From Segnochrobactrum spirostomi (lineage in GTDB: Bacteria; Pseudomonadota; Alphaproteobacteria; Rhizobiales; Segnochrobactraceae): a stretch of DNA of 64,000 bases. Made by a program: the position numbers and the translations under genes. Where the stretch lies: contig NZ_VWNA01000003.1 in assembly GCF_009600605.1 (NCBI RefSeq), forward strand, positions 310,001 through 374,000, given 5' to 3'. Below, one piece after another: positions 24,183-33,138 of the stretch; within the stretch, counting starts at the first letter, position 1; each line of letters begins with the position of its first letter. A model generated the notes under the pieces. That model was given only the letters and a program-made list of their open reading frames with translations. It was not told where the DNA came from and made no database searches.

Positions 24183-26105
24183 GTGAGTGCTGCGGCGAGT
24201 GCCGATGCGGGGCGGACCCACGACCGGACGGTCCCGCGCGGCGACAAGACGCTTGCCGACATGAGGCTTGGCCGCCGTACCGGACGCGGCATCGGAAAGA
24301 TGGCGCCGCTCATGGTGGCGGGCGCTTCGCGCGACGTCCTCGAACACCGCCAGGCCTTCGACCTGCGCTGGCTCGGCGCGACGAGCCTCCTCGGCGGCAT
24401 CGCCGGCTTCCTCATCGCCGGCGCTCTCGTCACCGCCTTGCGGCCGGTGATGCAGGTCACCTTCGCCGAGCCGGCCGTGGTCCGCTCGACCGTGCACCAC
24501 CCGGAGCTCGCCCTCGGCGACCGCCCTGGACAGGAGGCGACCGCCGAACCGGCGACGCGCCCCGCGATCGCCCGCAAGACCCGGGTCGAGCAGCTCGAAG
24601 GCACCGAGTTGCGGGCCCTCACCCATGTGGTGGTGCGGCTCGCCGACGTTGCGCTCGCTCCGAAAGTGCAGGCCCCGCCGGATGTCCCGGTGCCGCGCGA
24701 TCGTCCCGACCCAGGCGATGCAGCGGACGTGATCGCCCGCACCTTCGGCCCGCCCGGTCTCGGCAGCGGCCTCGGTGCCACGCCGCATGGTGCCGGTGGC
24801 CTCGACGGCTCGGTCAGCGCCTACGCCCCGACCGACATCCCGCGCGATCCATTCCGCCACAAGCGGATGCCGAACGGCACGCGGCACACCCAGGACGCCG
24901 GCGCGCCGCGCGGGCAGGCGATCAATGTCTCGACGCTCTCCGCGGCCCCGATGCACGCGATGCCGAGCGAGGTCGTCGTCGTCGCGAAGCCGGGCGATAT
25001 CCTGACCAACCTTCTCTCGGGCATGGGGCTGTCGGACCGCGACCGCGCCGCGATCGACCGCAGCCTCGCCCACGGTGGGCGCAAGACCGTCACCTTCGCC
25101 GGCGGTGAGAAGATCCGCTTCATCTATGTCGACGAGCATTCCCGCGAGAAGCCGATCAAGATCGCGGTCGAGCGCCGCAACGGCCATGTCGACGTCGTCG
25201 CCCTGCGCGACCGCGGCGATTATGTCGCGCTGAAGGATGCGCCGGCGCGCCGCGTGGTTCTCGCGTCAGCGGGACCGGCCGTGGCCGAGCCGGCGCTCCG
25301 GCCGATCGATCCGGCCGAGCTCGACGGCATTTCCGTGCGCGACGCGCTCGGCGCGCTTTCGGACCAAGGCGTGGCACCGGGAACCCTCGCCGACGTGCTG
25401 ACCCGCCTGACGGGCCACGACATCTCCCTCGACAGCCAGCTCACTCCCGACGACACGGTCGATTTCGTCTACGGCGCGGCGGACGGCGAGCAGGCCCCGG
25501 AGCTTCTGTTCGCCTCCGTCCGGATCGGCGGCACGGTCCACAAATATTACCGCTTCGAGGCGCCCGACGACGGCAGCACCGACTTCTACGACGACGGCGG
25601 CCGTTCGGCGACCCAGACGCTGATGCGCAACCCGCTGCCGAACGGCAAGTTCAACAACGGCTTCGGCTGGCGCATCCATCCGGTGCTGGGCGACCGCCGC
25701 TTCCACAACGGCGTCGATTATAATGCCCCGATCGGCTCGCCGATCCTCGCGGCGGGTGCCGGCGTGGTCGATGCGATCAGCTATGAGGAAGGCTACGGCC
25801 GCTATATCCGCCTCCGGCACGACGGCGGCTACGAGACGACCTACGCCCACGTCGAGGGCTTCGCCAAGGGGCTCAAGGTCGGCTCCCGCGTCCGCCAGGG
25901 CCAGACCATCGCCTATGTCGGCTCGACCGGCTACTCGACCGGCCCGCACCTCTATTATGAGGTGCGCGTCAACGGCCGCTACGTCGACCCCCTGCGCATC
26001 AAGCTCGCGAGTGGCCGTGTCTTGAGCGGCAACGTGCTCGACACCTTCCAGTCCCAGCGCCGGCGCATCGAAACCCTGCTCAAGGCGACGGCATCCGCGC
26101 AATAA
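24183..26105 (+). CDS. M23-family cell-wall protein with membrane anchor
   Basis: 640 residues from a GTG at 24183; an ATG at 24261 (MRLGRRTG) is an alternative. One membrane segment at about 64-86 (GATSLLGGIAGFLIAGALV), a long periplasmic region with LysM/OapA-like AKPGDILTNLLSGMG and ALGALSDQGVAPGTL, and a C-terminal LytM/M23 domain from about 490. The first zinc motif is intact (FHNGVDYNAP, His508/Asp512). The expected HxH reads HLY near residue 590, so the last zinc ligand is Tyr. It is either a low-activity endopeptidase or a non-catalytic activator of amidases, as in EnvC/NlpD. Confidence 0.85.
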   Translation: MSAAASADAGRTHDRTVPRGDKTLADMRLGRRTGRGIGKMAPLMVAGASRDVLEHRQAFDLRWLGATSLLGGIAGFLIAGALVTALRPVMQVTFAEPAVVRSTVHHPELALGDRPGQEATAEPATRPAIARKTRVEQLEGTELRALTHVVVRLADVALAPKVQAPPDVPVPRDRPDPGDAADVIARTFGPPGLGSGLGATPHGAGGLDGSVSAYAPTDIPRDPFRHKRMPNGTRHTQDAGAPRGQAINVSTLSAAPMHAMPSEVVVVAKPGDILTNLLSGMGLSDRDRAAIDRSLAHGGRKTVTFAGGEKIRFIYVDEHSREKPIKIAVERRNGHVDVVALRDRGDYVALKDAPARRVVLASAGPAVAEPALRPIDPAELDGISVRDALGALSDQGVAPGTLADVLTRLTGHDISLDSQLTPDDTVDFVYGAADGEQAPELLFASVRIGGTVHKYYRFEAPDDGSTDFYDDGGRSATQTLMRNPLPNGKFNNGFGWRIHPVLGDRRFHNGVDYNAPIGSPILAAGAGVVDAISYEEGYGRYIRLRHDGGYETTYAHVEGFAKGLKVGSRVRQGQTIAYVGSTGYSTGPHLYYEVRVNGRYVDPLRIKLASGRVLSGNVLDTFQSQRRRIETLLKATASAQ

Positions 26106-26239
26106 GCGGCGCGCGTTGCAAGTTGCGACGCCGGCGCGCCGTGGCGGCTGCCTTGCGCGAGCGTCCGGCCGACGGCTCCACTTTGCGTTCGTGGGGGCGC
26201 GGTGCGGCGCCACGAACGCGGGCGGTGTGCGCCTATCTG

Positions 26240-26647
26240 TCAGGACCCGCCGGTCCGGCCGGTCGGACCTTCGCCGTCCTGCTTGAAGACCTCCCGTGTG
26301 GCGTAGTCGTGGGCGCGCTGGGTGCGGGGATCGAGGCGCTGCCGGCGCATGCTGTAGTAGACGAGGAGTCCGCCGACGATCAGGATCAGGGCCCCGATCG
26401 CCGGCCATAGAATGATCGTGGCGCCGCCCGTCCGCTGCTGGGGGATGGTCTGCTCCGCCGGTCCCGCCTGATTTGTCCCGGACGGGGTCATGTCCTGACC
26501 GTTGCCGGTCCCCGTCGAGGGCTGGGGCGCGGTGACGTCGCCATTTCGGCTTGGCGCGCTGGTCGACGGCGTGGTGTCGGTCGGCTGCGCCACAGCGGCA
26601 CCGGCGAGCGATGCGAGCACCGCGAAGACAAGAAGAAAGCGACTCAT
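26240..26647 (-). CDS. Small single-span membrane protein of unknown function
   Basis: 135 residues from the ATG at 26647, preceded by GGAG. Signal peptide MSRFLLVFAVLASLAGAAVA, then a low-complexity Ser/Thr/Pro/Gln/Gly stretch (TPSTSAPSRNGDVTAPQP), one membrane segment (IILWPAIGALILIVGGLLVYY) and a basic cytoplasmic tail (SMRRQRLDPRTQRAHDYATREVF). Topology is therefore periplasmic linker, anchor, short tail. No family recognised. Confidence 0.65.
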   Translation of the reverse strand: MSRFLLVFAVLASLAGAAVAQPTDTTPSTSAPSRNGDVTAPQPSTGTGNGQDMTPSGTNQAGPAEQTIPQQRTGGATIILWPAIGALILIVGGLLVYYSMRRQRLDPRTQRAHDYATREVFKQDGEGPTGRTGGS

Positions 26648-27353
26648 TCCGGCGTCTCCGCTCCATTGCGGGCCGCGCCGCCCTTCGCGGGCGGACCCTG
26701 CCTCGGACCCAACCCCCGGTGCCGCAAATGGTTCGCGCTGGGTTTGGTAAGGTCGGATCGGACAGGCGGATAGGAGGGGACGTCCGCGGTCCGTCTGAAC
26801 CGCACGTGAGGCCGCGTCTGTTCGCGCGATTCCGGAACGGGCGCCGTGCTCGGGAGAGGGCCACACGGACCCAGACCTCATCCCGGGGGCAAAGCCTTCA
26901 CGAAATCGTTAACGTTCGCTGCGCGCCCACGCTCTCGTCTGGGTTGTGGCGCGATGCGTCGGATCGGAGTCCTTTTCTTGTCCCACCGCTGGTTCGGGGG
27001 TGTCGCGCACGGGCGAGGGTCAGCACTCCCGAAGTGCAACTGCAGGTGTGGTCTCTGAAGTCGCGACTGGACGGCGCTTGCGCGCGCCTCAACGGACCTG
27101 GCGCCGCCAAAGTCAGCCTCAATCCATGGGTAGATGCGCGTTCATTCGTCGACATGAGAGGAAAGAACACTCAGTATATTCTGTATCTTGCCGTGATGCG
27201 GGGGCGAAATCAGCGGGGCGGATAAGCGATCGTCATCGCCACCCATGTTCGCGATGCGCGCCTAACGTGTTCTTCTGAGATGGCGCTCTGGCCGCGATGC
27301 TCGATATTGCACCTCGTCACAGCGGCGGTCTGCACCGTCGCCCGGGCCGGACG
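26648..27353. other. Intergenic region upstream of autotransporter, no gene seen
   Basis: About 700 bases. Several open frames exist on both strands, but none has a convincing ribosome site, signal or known motif, and they overlap one another as expected for random frames in GC-rich DNA. The left end holds the promoter of the small membrane protein on the minus strand. Confidence 0.5.
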
Positions 27354-27383
27354 TTGACATCGCGAAGGCCGGTTTGCTACGAC
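27354..27383 (+). promoter_or_regulatory. Candidate sigma-70 promoter for the autotransporter
   Basis: TTGACA at 27354-27359, an 18-base spacer and TACGAC at 27378-27383, about 115 bases before the preferred autotransporter ATG. The -35 is consensus; the -10 is weak. Confidence 0.35.
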
Positions 27384-27498
27384 ATGAAGGTGACACACTC
27401 GTGAAGGGGTGTTCAAAAAGACTAGGCGGATCAATGATATGGTCCTCCTGGCGCGACTGCCGGGCCCGGAGCGGCTAGCCCTCGGGCGGGGGGAAATC

Positions 27499-30400
27499 AT
27501 GCTGCATCGAGTGCGCGCTGGTGTTGCCGGCGTTGAGAAGGTTCGTTTGCACGGCCGTGCGACCGCGGTCGCGCTTCTTGCGGGCACTGCCATTTGCGCG
27601 GGCGGATTCACCCTCGCGACAACGCCGGCATTCGCCAACGGGGTCGCATGCACGGTGACGGGCAACGCCACGACGAACGCCTGCGACTCGGCGAACGGTA
27701 TCGGCGTCTATGCCGTGTCCGGCCCGGTGACGATGACGGTCGACGACATCGTGATTCCCAACAACACGGTTACCTTGCAGCCCGGCGGCACCACCGGCAG
27801 TCCGTTCGAGCTGACGCTCACGATGCGCAACACCATCGTCAACGCGACGACCTACGGCGCGTTGAACATGGCGTCGAGCGCGGCAGAAACCAATGTGAAC
27901 GTGACGCTGGAATCGACCGTATCGCTCACCACAAATGCCGGATTCGGCGGCGTGTGGGTGCGGAATGAGGTCAGCGGCAACGTCGCCGTGAACAGTGCAG
28001 CCACAATCGAGACCACCAACGTCTCGGGCATCGACCTCACCACCCATATCGGTGCCGTGACGGTCACCAACAGCGGCAGCATCACCGCTCATAGCGTTCG
28101 CGGGATTTACGCAGACGGCAATTATGCGGGTACCACCGCGCAAACGGTGTCGGTGACGAATACGAGCACGGGTGTTATCAACGCGTATCAGGCTGGGATA
28201 CGCGTCATCGATTACTTTGGACTGGCGGAGCTCATAAATCAGGGTGCCGTCAACTCGACCCTGTACCAGGCCCTCGTCGCCTGGTCGAACAACGGCGACG
28301 CGTCCATCAGCAATTCAGGGATCGCGACGACCAGCAATTCGAATGCAATCTACGCCGCGACCGAGATTGGCAACGCGACGGTCGTCAACAGCGGCACCGT
28401 GACGTCTTACAACGACCCGAGCCTCGACGCGGCGCACGCGCTCATCAGCCCACCGGCCGGCTACAACGGCTTGCGCGGCACGGTCGACTTCTCCGGCAAC
28501 GTCGAGATCACGAATACGGCGATCGGCGTGGTGACGGCGACACGCGACAGCGGCATTCTCGCGGAAACGCCCCTCGGCAACGTTACCGTGACCAACAACG
28601 GCCAGATCACGGGCGCCACCGGCATCGTGGCGAACAGCGGCATGGGCGTCACGATGGCCTCGTCGTCCACGACGAACGGCTCGATCGGGGTCACCAACAC
28701 CGGCATCATCACCGCAACCGGCCTCGCGATATCCCTCGACGGCACAACCCAAACTCTGAACAACAGCGGCTTGATCTCGACCAGCGGCGCGATCGCGGTC
28801 CAGACCGGCAATGGCAACACGACCATCGTGAACTCCGGCTGGATTTCCGCCGGGTCGCCATCCGGTACTGCGATCAGCATGGGCGCTGGCACCAACCTCC
28901 TCGCATTGGACACGGCAGCAGTGCTGGTTGGGATTGTTACCAATGCGAGCAGCAACAACACTCTCGAATTGACCGGCAGCGGTGCGCAGACCCTCAGCGG
29001 CTCGATCAGCGCGAGCGGGCAGTTCCAGGGGTTCTCCAATCTGACCAAGACCGGCACGGGCACTTGGACCCTCACCGGCGCGAACACCTATTCGGGTGGC
29101 ACGACGGTGTCGGCCGGCACTCTCGTTGGCAACGCGACGAGCCTGCAGGGCAACATCGCCAACAACGCCACCGTCGTGTTCAACCAGACCGAAACCGGCG
29201 TCTATGCGGGAGCGATGACCGGCACCGGCGCCATGACCAAGACCGGCGCCGGCACCCTCATCCTGATCGGTGAGAACACGTATACCGGCGGCACCACGAT
29301 CTCCGAGGGCACGCTGCAGATCGGCAACGGCGGCACCACGGGCGCGCTCGTCGGCGCCATCGTCAACAACGCGGCGCTCGTCTTCAACCGCTCCGACACC
29401 TACAACTTCCCCGGCACCATCTCCGGCCCGGGTTCGGTGACGATCATCGGCGGCACGGTGAACTTCACCGGCGCCAACGCCTATGCGGGTCCGATCTCGG
29501 TCGCCGACGCGACGTTCGAACTGGCGCCGGGGGCGGTCTCGGCCTCGAGCTACACGATCGGCTTCGGCGGCGTGATCGGCGGCACCGGCACCATCGGGGG
29601 CCTGAGCGTGCTCGATGGCGGCACGGCCTCGCCCGGCTATTCGCCCGGCACGCTCACCGTGAACGGCAACGTGACGTTCGGGTCGGGCTCGATCTACCGC
29701 GTCGACGTCTATGCGAACGGGGCCCACGATCTCATCACGGCGACGGGAACCGCGACGATCTCCGGCGGCACGGTGGAGGTGATCGCGCAGAACGGCTATT
29801 CGACGCCGCTCGCGACCTACACGATCCTCACCGCCCAGGGCGGGGTCAGCGGCCAGTTCGCCTCGGTGGTCTCGAACTTCGCCTTCCTGACGCCATCGCT
29901 CACCTACGACGCCAACGACGTCTATCTGACGCTTGCCCGCAACGACGTGAGCTTCCCGAGCCTCGCCACCACGACGAACCAGTGGGCGGCGGCAAATGCG
30001 GCGCAGAGCCTGGGGCTCGGCAACGCGGTCTACGACGCGGTGCTCGCGGTCTCGACCTCCGGCGCTCCGGCGGCGTTCGACGCCCTGTCGGGCGAGGCCT
30101 ATGCCTCGGCCTCGTCGGTCATGCAGCAGCAATCGAGCTATCTGCGCGAGGCGGTCGGCACCCGCGTGCGCCAGGGGCTCATCGGCCAGTCCGGTTCGGG
30201 CCAGGAGACGGCGAAGCTGGCGCCGGGCTACGACGCAACGGTGTGGACACAGGCCTATGGTGCCTGGGGCCAGACCGCCGGCAACGGCAACGCGGCGAGC
30301 GTCGACCGCACCATCGGCGGCTTCTTCACCGGCATCGACGCGGCGGTGTCGGAGGCGGCGCGGGTCGGCATCGTCGGCGGCTACAGCCGCTCGACCTTCA

Positions 30401-31086
30401 ACGTCGATGCCCGCTCGTCCTCGGGCGACATCGACAACTACGATCTCGGTCTCTACGGCGGCGCCAAGTTCGGCTCGCTGTCGCTGTTGGCCGCGGCGTC
30501 CTACACGTGGCACGACCTGTCGGTCGACCGCACCATCGCCTTCTCGGGCTTCTCGGGGCTCGCCTCGTCGAACTACCAGGCGGGCACCACGCAGGTGTTC
30601 GGCGAGGCGGCGTGGCGGGTCGACCTGAGCAAGAGCGTCGATGCGAAGATGTTCGGGGCGGCCTCACTCGAGCCGTTCGCCAACCTCGCCTACGTCAACC
30701 TGTCGTCGCAGAACTTCACGGAGACGGGGACGCCGGCGGCGTTGACGGGGTCGGCGGAGACGGAGAACACGCTCTATTCGACGCTGGGCGTGCGGGCGGC
30801 GACGGTGTTCCAGATGGCGAACGGGGCGGCGTTGACGCCGCATGCGAGCCTCGGCTGGCAGCATGCCTTCGGCGACGTGAACTCGTCGGCCTCGCTCGCC
30901 TTCGCGAGCGGCGGCTCGGCGTTCTCGGTCGCGGGCGTTCCGATCGCCCGCGACGCGGCGCTCGTCGGGGCGGGGGTCGACTACGCCTTCTCGAAGTCGG
31001 TGTCGGCGTCGGTGACCTACAGCGGCCAGTTCGGCTCGGGCACCGAGGACAACGCCTTCAAGGGCACCATCAACATCAAGTTCTGA
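27499..31086 (+). CDS. Autotransporter (type Va) with beta-strand-repeat passenger
   Basis: 1195 residues from the ATG at 27499, chosen for its strong GGGGGGAAATC ribosome site; the frame is open to a GTG at 27409. Signal peptide to about residue 46 (ALLAGTAICAGGFTLATTPAFA). The passenger is a Thr/Asn/Gly-rich beta-helix with tandem units of the VTVTNSGSITA kind, then autotransporter-associated repeats at about 514-545 and 578-612 (LTKTGTGTWTLTGANTYSGGTT; AMTKTGAGTLILIGENTY). From about 905 an autotransporter beta-barrel (TQAYGAWGQTAGNG, GIVGGYSRSTFN, SASVTYSGQFG) ends in the assembly signal INIKF. It likely functions as a surface-displayed adhesin-like protein; no protease triad is seen. Confidence 0.92.
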   Translation: MLHRVRAGVAGVEKVRLHGRATAVALLAGTAICAGGFTLATTPAFANGVACTVTGNATTNACDSANGIGVYAVSGPVTMTVDDIVIPNNTVTLQPGGTTGSPFELTLTMRNTIVNATTYGALNMASSAAETNVNVTLESTVSLTTNAGFGGVWVRNEVSGNVAVNSAATIETTNVSGIDLTTHIGAVTVTNSGSITAHSVRGIYADGNYAGTTAQTVSVTNTSTGVINAYQAGIRVIDYFGLAELINQGAVNSTLYQALVAWSNNGDASISNSGIATTSNSNAIYAATEIGNATVVNSGTVTSYNDPSLDAAHALISPPAGYNGLRGTVDFSGNVEITNTAIGVVTATRDSGILAETPLGNVTVTNNGQITGATGIVANSGMGVTMASSSTTNGSIGVTNTGIITATGLAISLDGTTQTLNNSGLISTSGAIAVQTGNGNTTIVNSGWISAGSPSGTAISMGAGTNLLALDTAAVLVGIVTNASSNNTLELTGSGAQTLSGSISASGQFQGFSNLTKTGTGTWTLTGANTYSGGTTVSAGTLVGNATSLQGNIANNATVVFNQTETGVYAGAMTGTGAMTKTGAGTLILIGENTYTGGTTISEGTLQIGNGGTTGALVGAIVNNAALVFNRSDTYNFPGTISGPGSVTIIGGTVNFTGANAYAGPISVADATFELAPGAVSASSYTIGFGGVIGGTGTIGGLSVLDGGTASPGYSPGTLTVNGNVTFGSGSIYRVDVYANGAHDLITATGTATISGGTVEVIAQNGYSTPLATYTILTAQGGVSGQFASVVSNFAFLTPSLTYDANDVYLTLARNDVSFPSLATTTNQWAAANAAQSLGLGNAVYDAVLAVSTSGAPAAFDALSGEAYASASSVMQQQSSYLREAVGTRVRQGLIGQSGSGQETAKLAPGYDATVWTQAYGAWGQTAGNGNAASVDRTIGGFFTGIDAAVSEAARVGIVGGYSRSTFNVDARSSSGDIDNYDLGLYGGAKFGSLSLLAAASYTWHDLSVDRTIAFSGFSGLASSNYQAGTTQVFGEAAWRVDLSKSVDAKMFGAASLEPFANLAYVNLSSQNFTETGTPAALTGSAETENTLYSTLGVRAATVFQMANGAALTPHASLGWQHAFGDVNSSASLAFASGGSAFSVAGVPIARDAALVGAGVDYAFSKSVSASVTYSGQFGSGTEDNAFKGTINIKF

Positions 31087-31324
31087 CCGGCAACGATCAG
31101 ACCTGACCGGCGTGCCGGGAGCGTGTTCTCGGGGGCGGCGCGCTGCTATAGCCGGCGCATACCTAGAACGCGGCCATTTTTCCGGCTGGCCGAGATCACG
31201 GCGTAAGTGGGACCCGAAGCAGCAGGCTGGATGGTCGTGTTCGCATTATGTCGCGTGCTTGCTTCTGTGCTCGATCTGAAGCGGCTGGGAGCTCGTCTGC
31301 CCTGTCGGTCTGGCCGCCGCGCGC

Positions 31325-31734
31325 GCTCCGTACGACGAGCGTCGTCACCATTTTTTTAGTCGCGGCACCATACTCGTGCACGCATGCGGACGCCGGATAA
31401 GTCGATCATCCCGATGTCACCGTCATAGGTGGCCGAGACCGCCCCTAACTGCTGGTCCGGTCCCAGACACCGGACGCTGGCTAGCGCATGCAGCGATTGT
31501 ACAAGGGCGCGCGAGGCCCATAGCGCCCCCGGCACATCCCGCCATTGCGCCGGTCTGAAAACGCCAGATGATGGCGTTGATTTATCCCCGCGCAACATTG
31601 CGCGCCTTGCTCCGCAGCAGCGCCGCGAAATCGCCCATTCCTCGTCGGCCGACTGGTGGCCCACCATCTCTCTCGCTCTCCGCGCGGAAGCCTGAATTGC
31701 GATAAATCCAAGCGTACAAGCGCATGGGCCGCTG
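31325..31734 (-). mobile_element. Decayed IS5-family (IS427-group) remnant
   Basis: Read on the minus strand, the remnant starts with GCAGCGGCCCATG, matching the left end of the intact element at 3711. It continues with the same non-coding leader (AGAGAGATG before the start). The translated remnant shows ADEEWA, AQWRDVPGALW, VSATYDGDIGMIDLSGVR and EYGAATKK in different frames. At least two frameshifts and loss of the whole second half (no ADKAYD or YREK region) make it inactive. It lies directly against the first unit of the SSB-like tandem repeat. Confidence 0.75.
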
Positions 31735-31810
31735 CCTTGCCGTGTTTTGGGCGGCACGGCAAACGTGCCGCCATCGGGGAGGGTGCCCCACGGCCGGACG
31801 AACGAGGATC

Positions 31811-31866
31811 GTCTCAGGGCCGGTCAGCGAGCAAATGCTCGATTGAAACCCCGATAGGAGACGACG
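31811..31866 (+). promoter_or_regulatory. Conserved leader of SSB-like gene, copy 1
   Basis: Shared almost base for base with 32480-32535: CCGGTCAGCGAGC, a small hairpin GAGC-AAAT-GCTC (31829-31840), then ATTGAAACCCCGATAGGAG containing the ribosome site 6-7 bases before the ATG. The hairpin loop differs between copies (AAAT versus AGGT) while the stem is kept. Confidence 0.55.
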
Positions 31867-32241
31867 ATGACCGCCACCGCCCGCGAGAACAACGAGAGCA
31901 ACATCTACGCGCGCACCCTCACGCCGAAAGGCATTAAGTTCAGCGCCAACCGCAACGGAACCCGGATTGCGACCTTCTTCGCCGCCGTCCGCTACGCTAA
32001 GCGCGAGGGCACCTACGATCTGATGGTGACTGCCAGCGGCAAGGCCCTCGCCGACATCGAGCCCGAGCTTGAGAACGCTCGGCCGATCCGCGTCTATGGC
32101 GTCCACGAGGACTTGGTCGCCAACGACGGGCGTCGCCAACGAGGGGTGTTCCGCGTCATTGGTCTCAGCCGGCCGAAGGAAGATGCCGCGACGGCCTCAA
32201 CGCACCAGCCCTGCCAAGGTCCCCACGGAGCCGCAGCCTGA
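31867..32241 (+). CDS. SSB-like OB-fold protein, copy 1, C-terminus shifted
   Basis: 124 residues as written. Residues 1-105 closely match copy 2 (LTPKGIKFSANRNGTR, ATFF, VRYA, TYDLMVTASGKALADIEPEL, RPIRVYGVHEDLV, RRQRGVFRVIGLS) and have the spacing of an SSB-type OB fold. The C-terminal linker then goes out of frame somewhere in 32190-32240. In the +1 frame the rest follows, ending DLDDEIQF at 32365. Thus the SSB-type tip is lost in the annotated frame, and even when restored its proline is replaced by Gln. Probably a decaying copy, or one wrong base in the CCCC at about 32220. Confidence 0.6.
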   Translation: MTATARENNESNIYARTLTPKGIKFSANRNGTRIATFFAAVRYAKREGTYDLMVTASGKALADIEPELENARPIRVYGVHEDLVANDGRRQRGVFRVIGLSRPKEDAATASTHQPCQGPHGAAA

Positions 32242-32379
32242 GGCGAGAAAGCGCGCGTGCCACAAGGCCGCCGAGCAGCTGAATATCTCTTCCACCGACG
32301 GCGACCAGACCGCTTCTCATCAGCGCTATCACAACCGCGACCTCGACGACGAGATCCAGTTCTGATCACCAGGTCACAG

Positions 32380-32411
32380 CCCCGCCGGCTTCGCCGGCGG
32401 GGTTTCGTTTT
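32380..32411 (+). terminator. Rho-independent terminator, SSB-like copy 1
   Basis: CCCCGCCGG - CTTCG - CCGGCGGGG followed by TTTCGTTTT. Perfect 9-bp stem, about 15 bases after the restored end of the gene. Confidence 0.85.
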
Positions 32412-32479
32412 CCACGGCCGACCAAACGCGACGGCGGTGGGGAGGGCGGCTCCTCGCCCAGCCTCCCGTCACGAATCTC

Positions 32480-32535
32480 GTCTCCGGACCGGTCAGCGAG
32501 CAGGTGCTCGATTGAAACCCCGATAGGAGATGACG
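32480..32535 (+). promoter_or_regulatory. Conserved leader of SSB-like gene, copy 2
   Basis: Counterpart of 31811-31866 with hairpin GAGC-AGGT-GCTC (32498-32509) and AGGAG at 32525-32529. The AGGAG spacing and alignment with copy 1 show that the start is the ATG at 32536, not the ATG at 32530. Confidence 0.55.
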
Positions 32536-33081
32536 ATGATCGCTACCGCCCGCGACACTAACCAGGACGACATCTACACCCGCAACCTCACGCCGAAGGG
32601 CATCAAGTTCAGCGCCAACCGCAACGGAACCCGGACCGCGACCTTCTTCGCCCCGGTCCGCTACGCTCGTCGCGACGGCACGTACGATCTGATGGTCACC
32701 GCCGCCGGCAAGGCCCTTGCCGACATCGAGCCCGAGCTCGCCGCCAATCGGCCGATCCGCGTCTATGGCGTCCACGAGGCCCTGGTGACCAAAGACGGCC
32801 GCCGCCAGCGCCGGGTGTTCCGCGTCATTGGCCTCAGCAAGCCGAAGGAAGATGCCACGCCGACGCCGGCCCAGGTGCCGGCCCAGGTTCCCGCCCAAGT
32901 CTCGGCCCAGGCTCTCGCCCCGACGCAGCCGAGTCTAGCCCCGGCGTCCCAGCCTGACGCGAAGAGGAGTCAGCGCCGCCAGGCGGCGAAGCAGTCGAAA
33001 ACCTCTCCCGCCGGCGGCGACCAGACCGTTGCGCGCCAGCGCCACTACAGCCGCGACCTCGACGACGAGATCCCGTTTTAA
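32536..33081 (+). CDS. Single-stranded-DNA-binding-like protein with SSB C-terminal tip, copy 2
   Basis: 181 residues. Residues 1-108 form a compact domain with OB-fold-like strand pattern (KFSANRNGTRTATFFAPVRYA, TYDLMVTAAGKALADIEPEL, RPIRVYGVHEALV, RRQRRVFRVIGLS). Then comes a disordered linker with VPAQVPAQVSAQ repeats and basic residues, and a terminal DLDDEIPF almost identical to the DDDIPF tip by which bacterial SSB recruits repair and replication proteins. I infer an accessory SSB, shorter at its N-terminus than housekeeping SSB. It lies in a mobile-element-rich patch with no replication or conjugation gene beside it, so its partner is unknown. Confidence 0.65.
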   Translation: MIATARDTNQDDIYTRNLTPKGIKFSANRNGTRTATFFAPVRYARRDGTYDLMVTAAGKALADIEPELAANRPIRVYGVHEALVTKDGRRQRRVFRVIGLSKPKEDATPTPAQVPAQVPAQVSAQALAPTQPSLAPASQPDAKRSQRRQAAKQSKTSPAGGDQTVARQRHYSRDLDDEIPF

Positions 33082-33094
33082 TCCCGGGTCAGAG

Positions 33095-33125
33095 CCCCGC
33101 CGGCTTCGCCGGTGGGGTTTTGTTT
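33095..33125 (+). terminator. Rho-independent terminator, SSB-like copy 2
   Basis: CCCCGCCGG - CTTCG - CCGGTGGGG followed by TTTTGTTTT. Same loop and stem as the copy 1 terminator with one G-T pair. Confidence 0.85.
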
Positions 33126-33138
33126 TCCACGGCCGGCC

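Larger units (their letters stand above)
31755..32423 (+). repeat. Tandem unit 1: boundary, leader, SSB-like gene, terminator
   Basis: First of two ~670-700-bp units in direct tandem. Each unit contains a boundary sequence (CAAACGTGCCGCCATCGGGGAGG here; similar at ~32420 and ~33135), a conserved leader, an SSB-like gene and a terminator with identical stem and loop. Leaders and starts of the two units align at an offset of exactly 669. Unit limits are approximate. Confidence 0.75.
32424..33138 (+). repeat. Tandem unit 2: boundary, leader, SSB-like gene, terminator
   Basis: Second unit of the tandem array. It is slightly longer than unit 1 because the gene has an extra Pro/Ala/Gln-rich linker. 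The boundary sequence TTTTCCACGGCCGGCCAAAT-CTCCGCC-TCGGGGAGGC recurs after it, suggesting that a third unit once followed. Confidence 0.75.

Noticed and set aside
22611-25187. 858-codon open frame on the minus strand
   Set aside because: Antisense to the gamma-glutamyltransferase and M23 genes; no domain and typical shadow composition.
27409-27498. GTG at 27409 as autotransporter start, giving a very long signal peptide
   Set aside because: The ATG at 27499 has a much better ribosome site and a normal-length signal; the upstream part lacks the typical extended signal motif.
28315-30513. 732-codon open frame on the minus strand
   Set aside because: Antisense to the autotransporter gene; Arg/Ala/Gly/Asp-rich with no recognisable motif.
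31840-31860. ATTGAAACC string resembling the end of many CRISPR repeats
   Set aside because: Occurs only once per tandem unit, directly before a ribosome site and start codon; there are no spacers and no cas genes.
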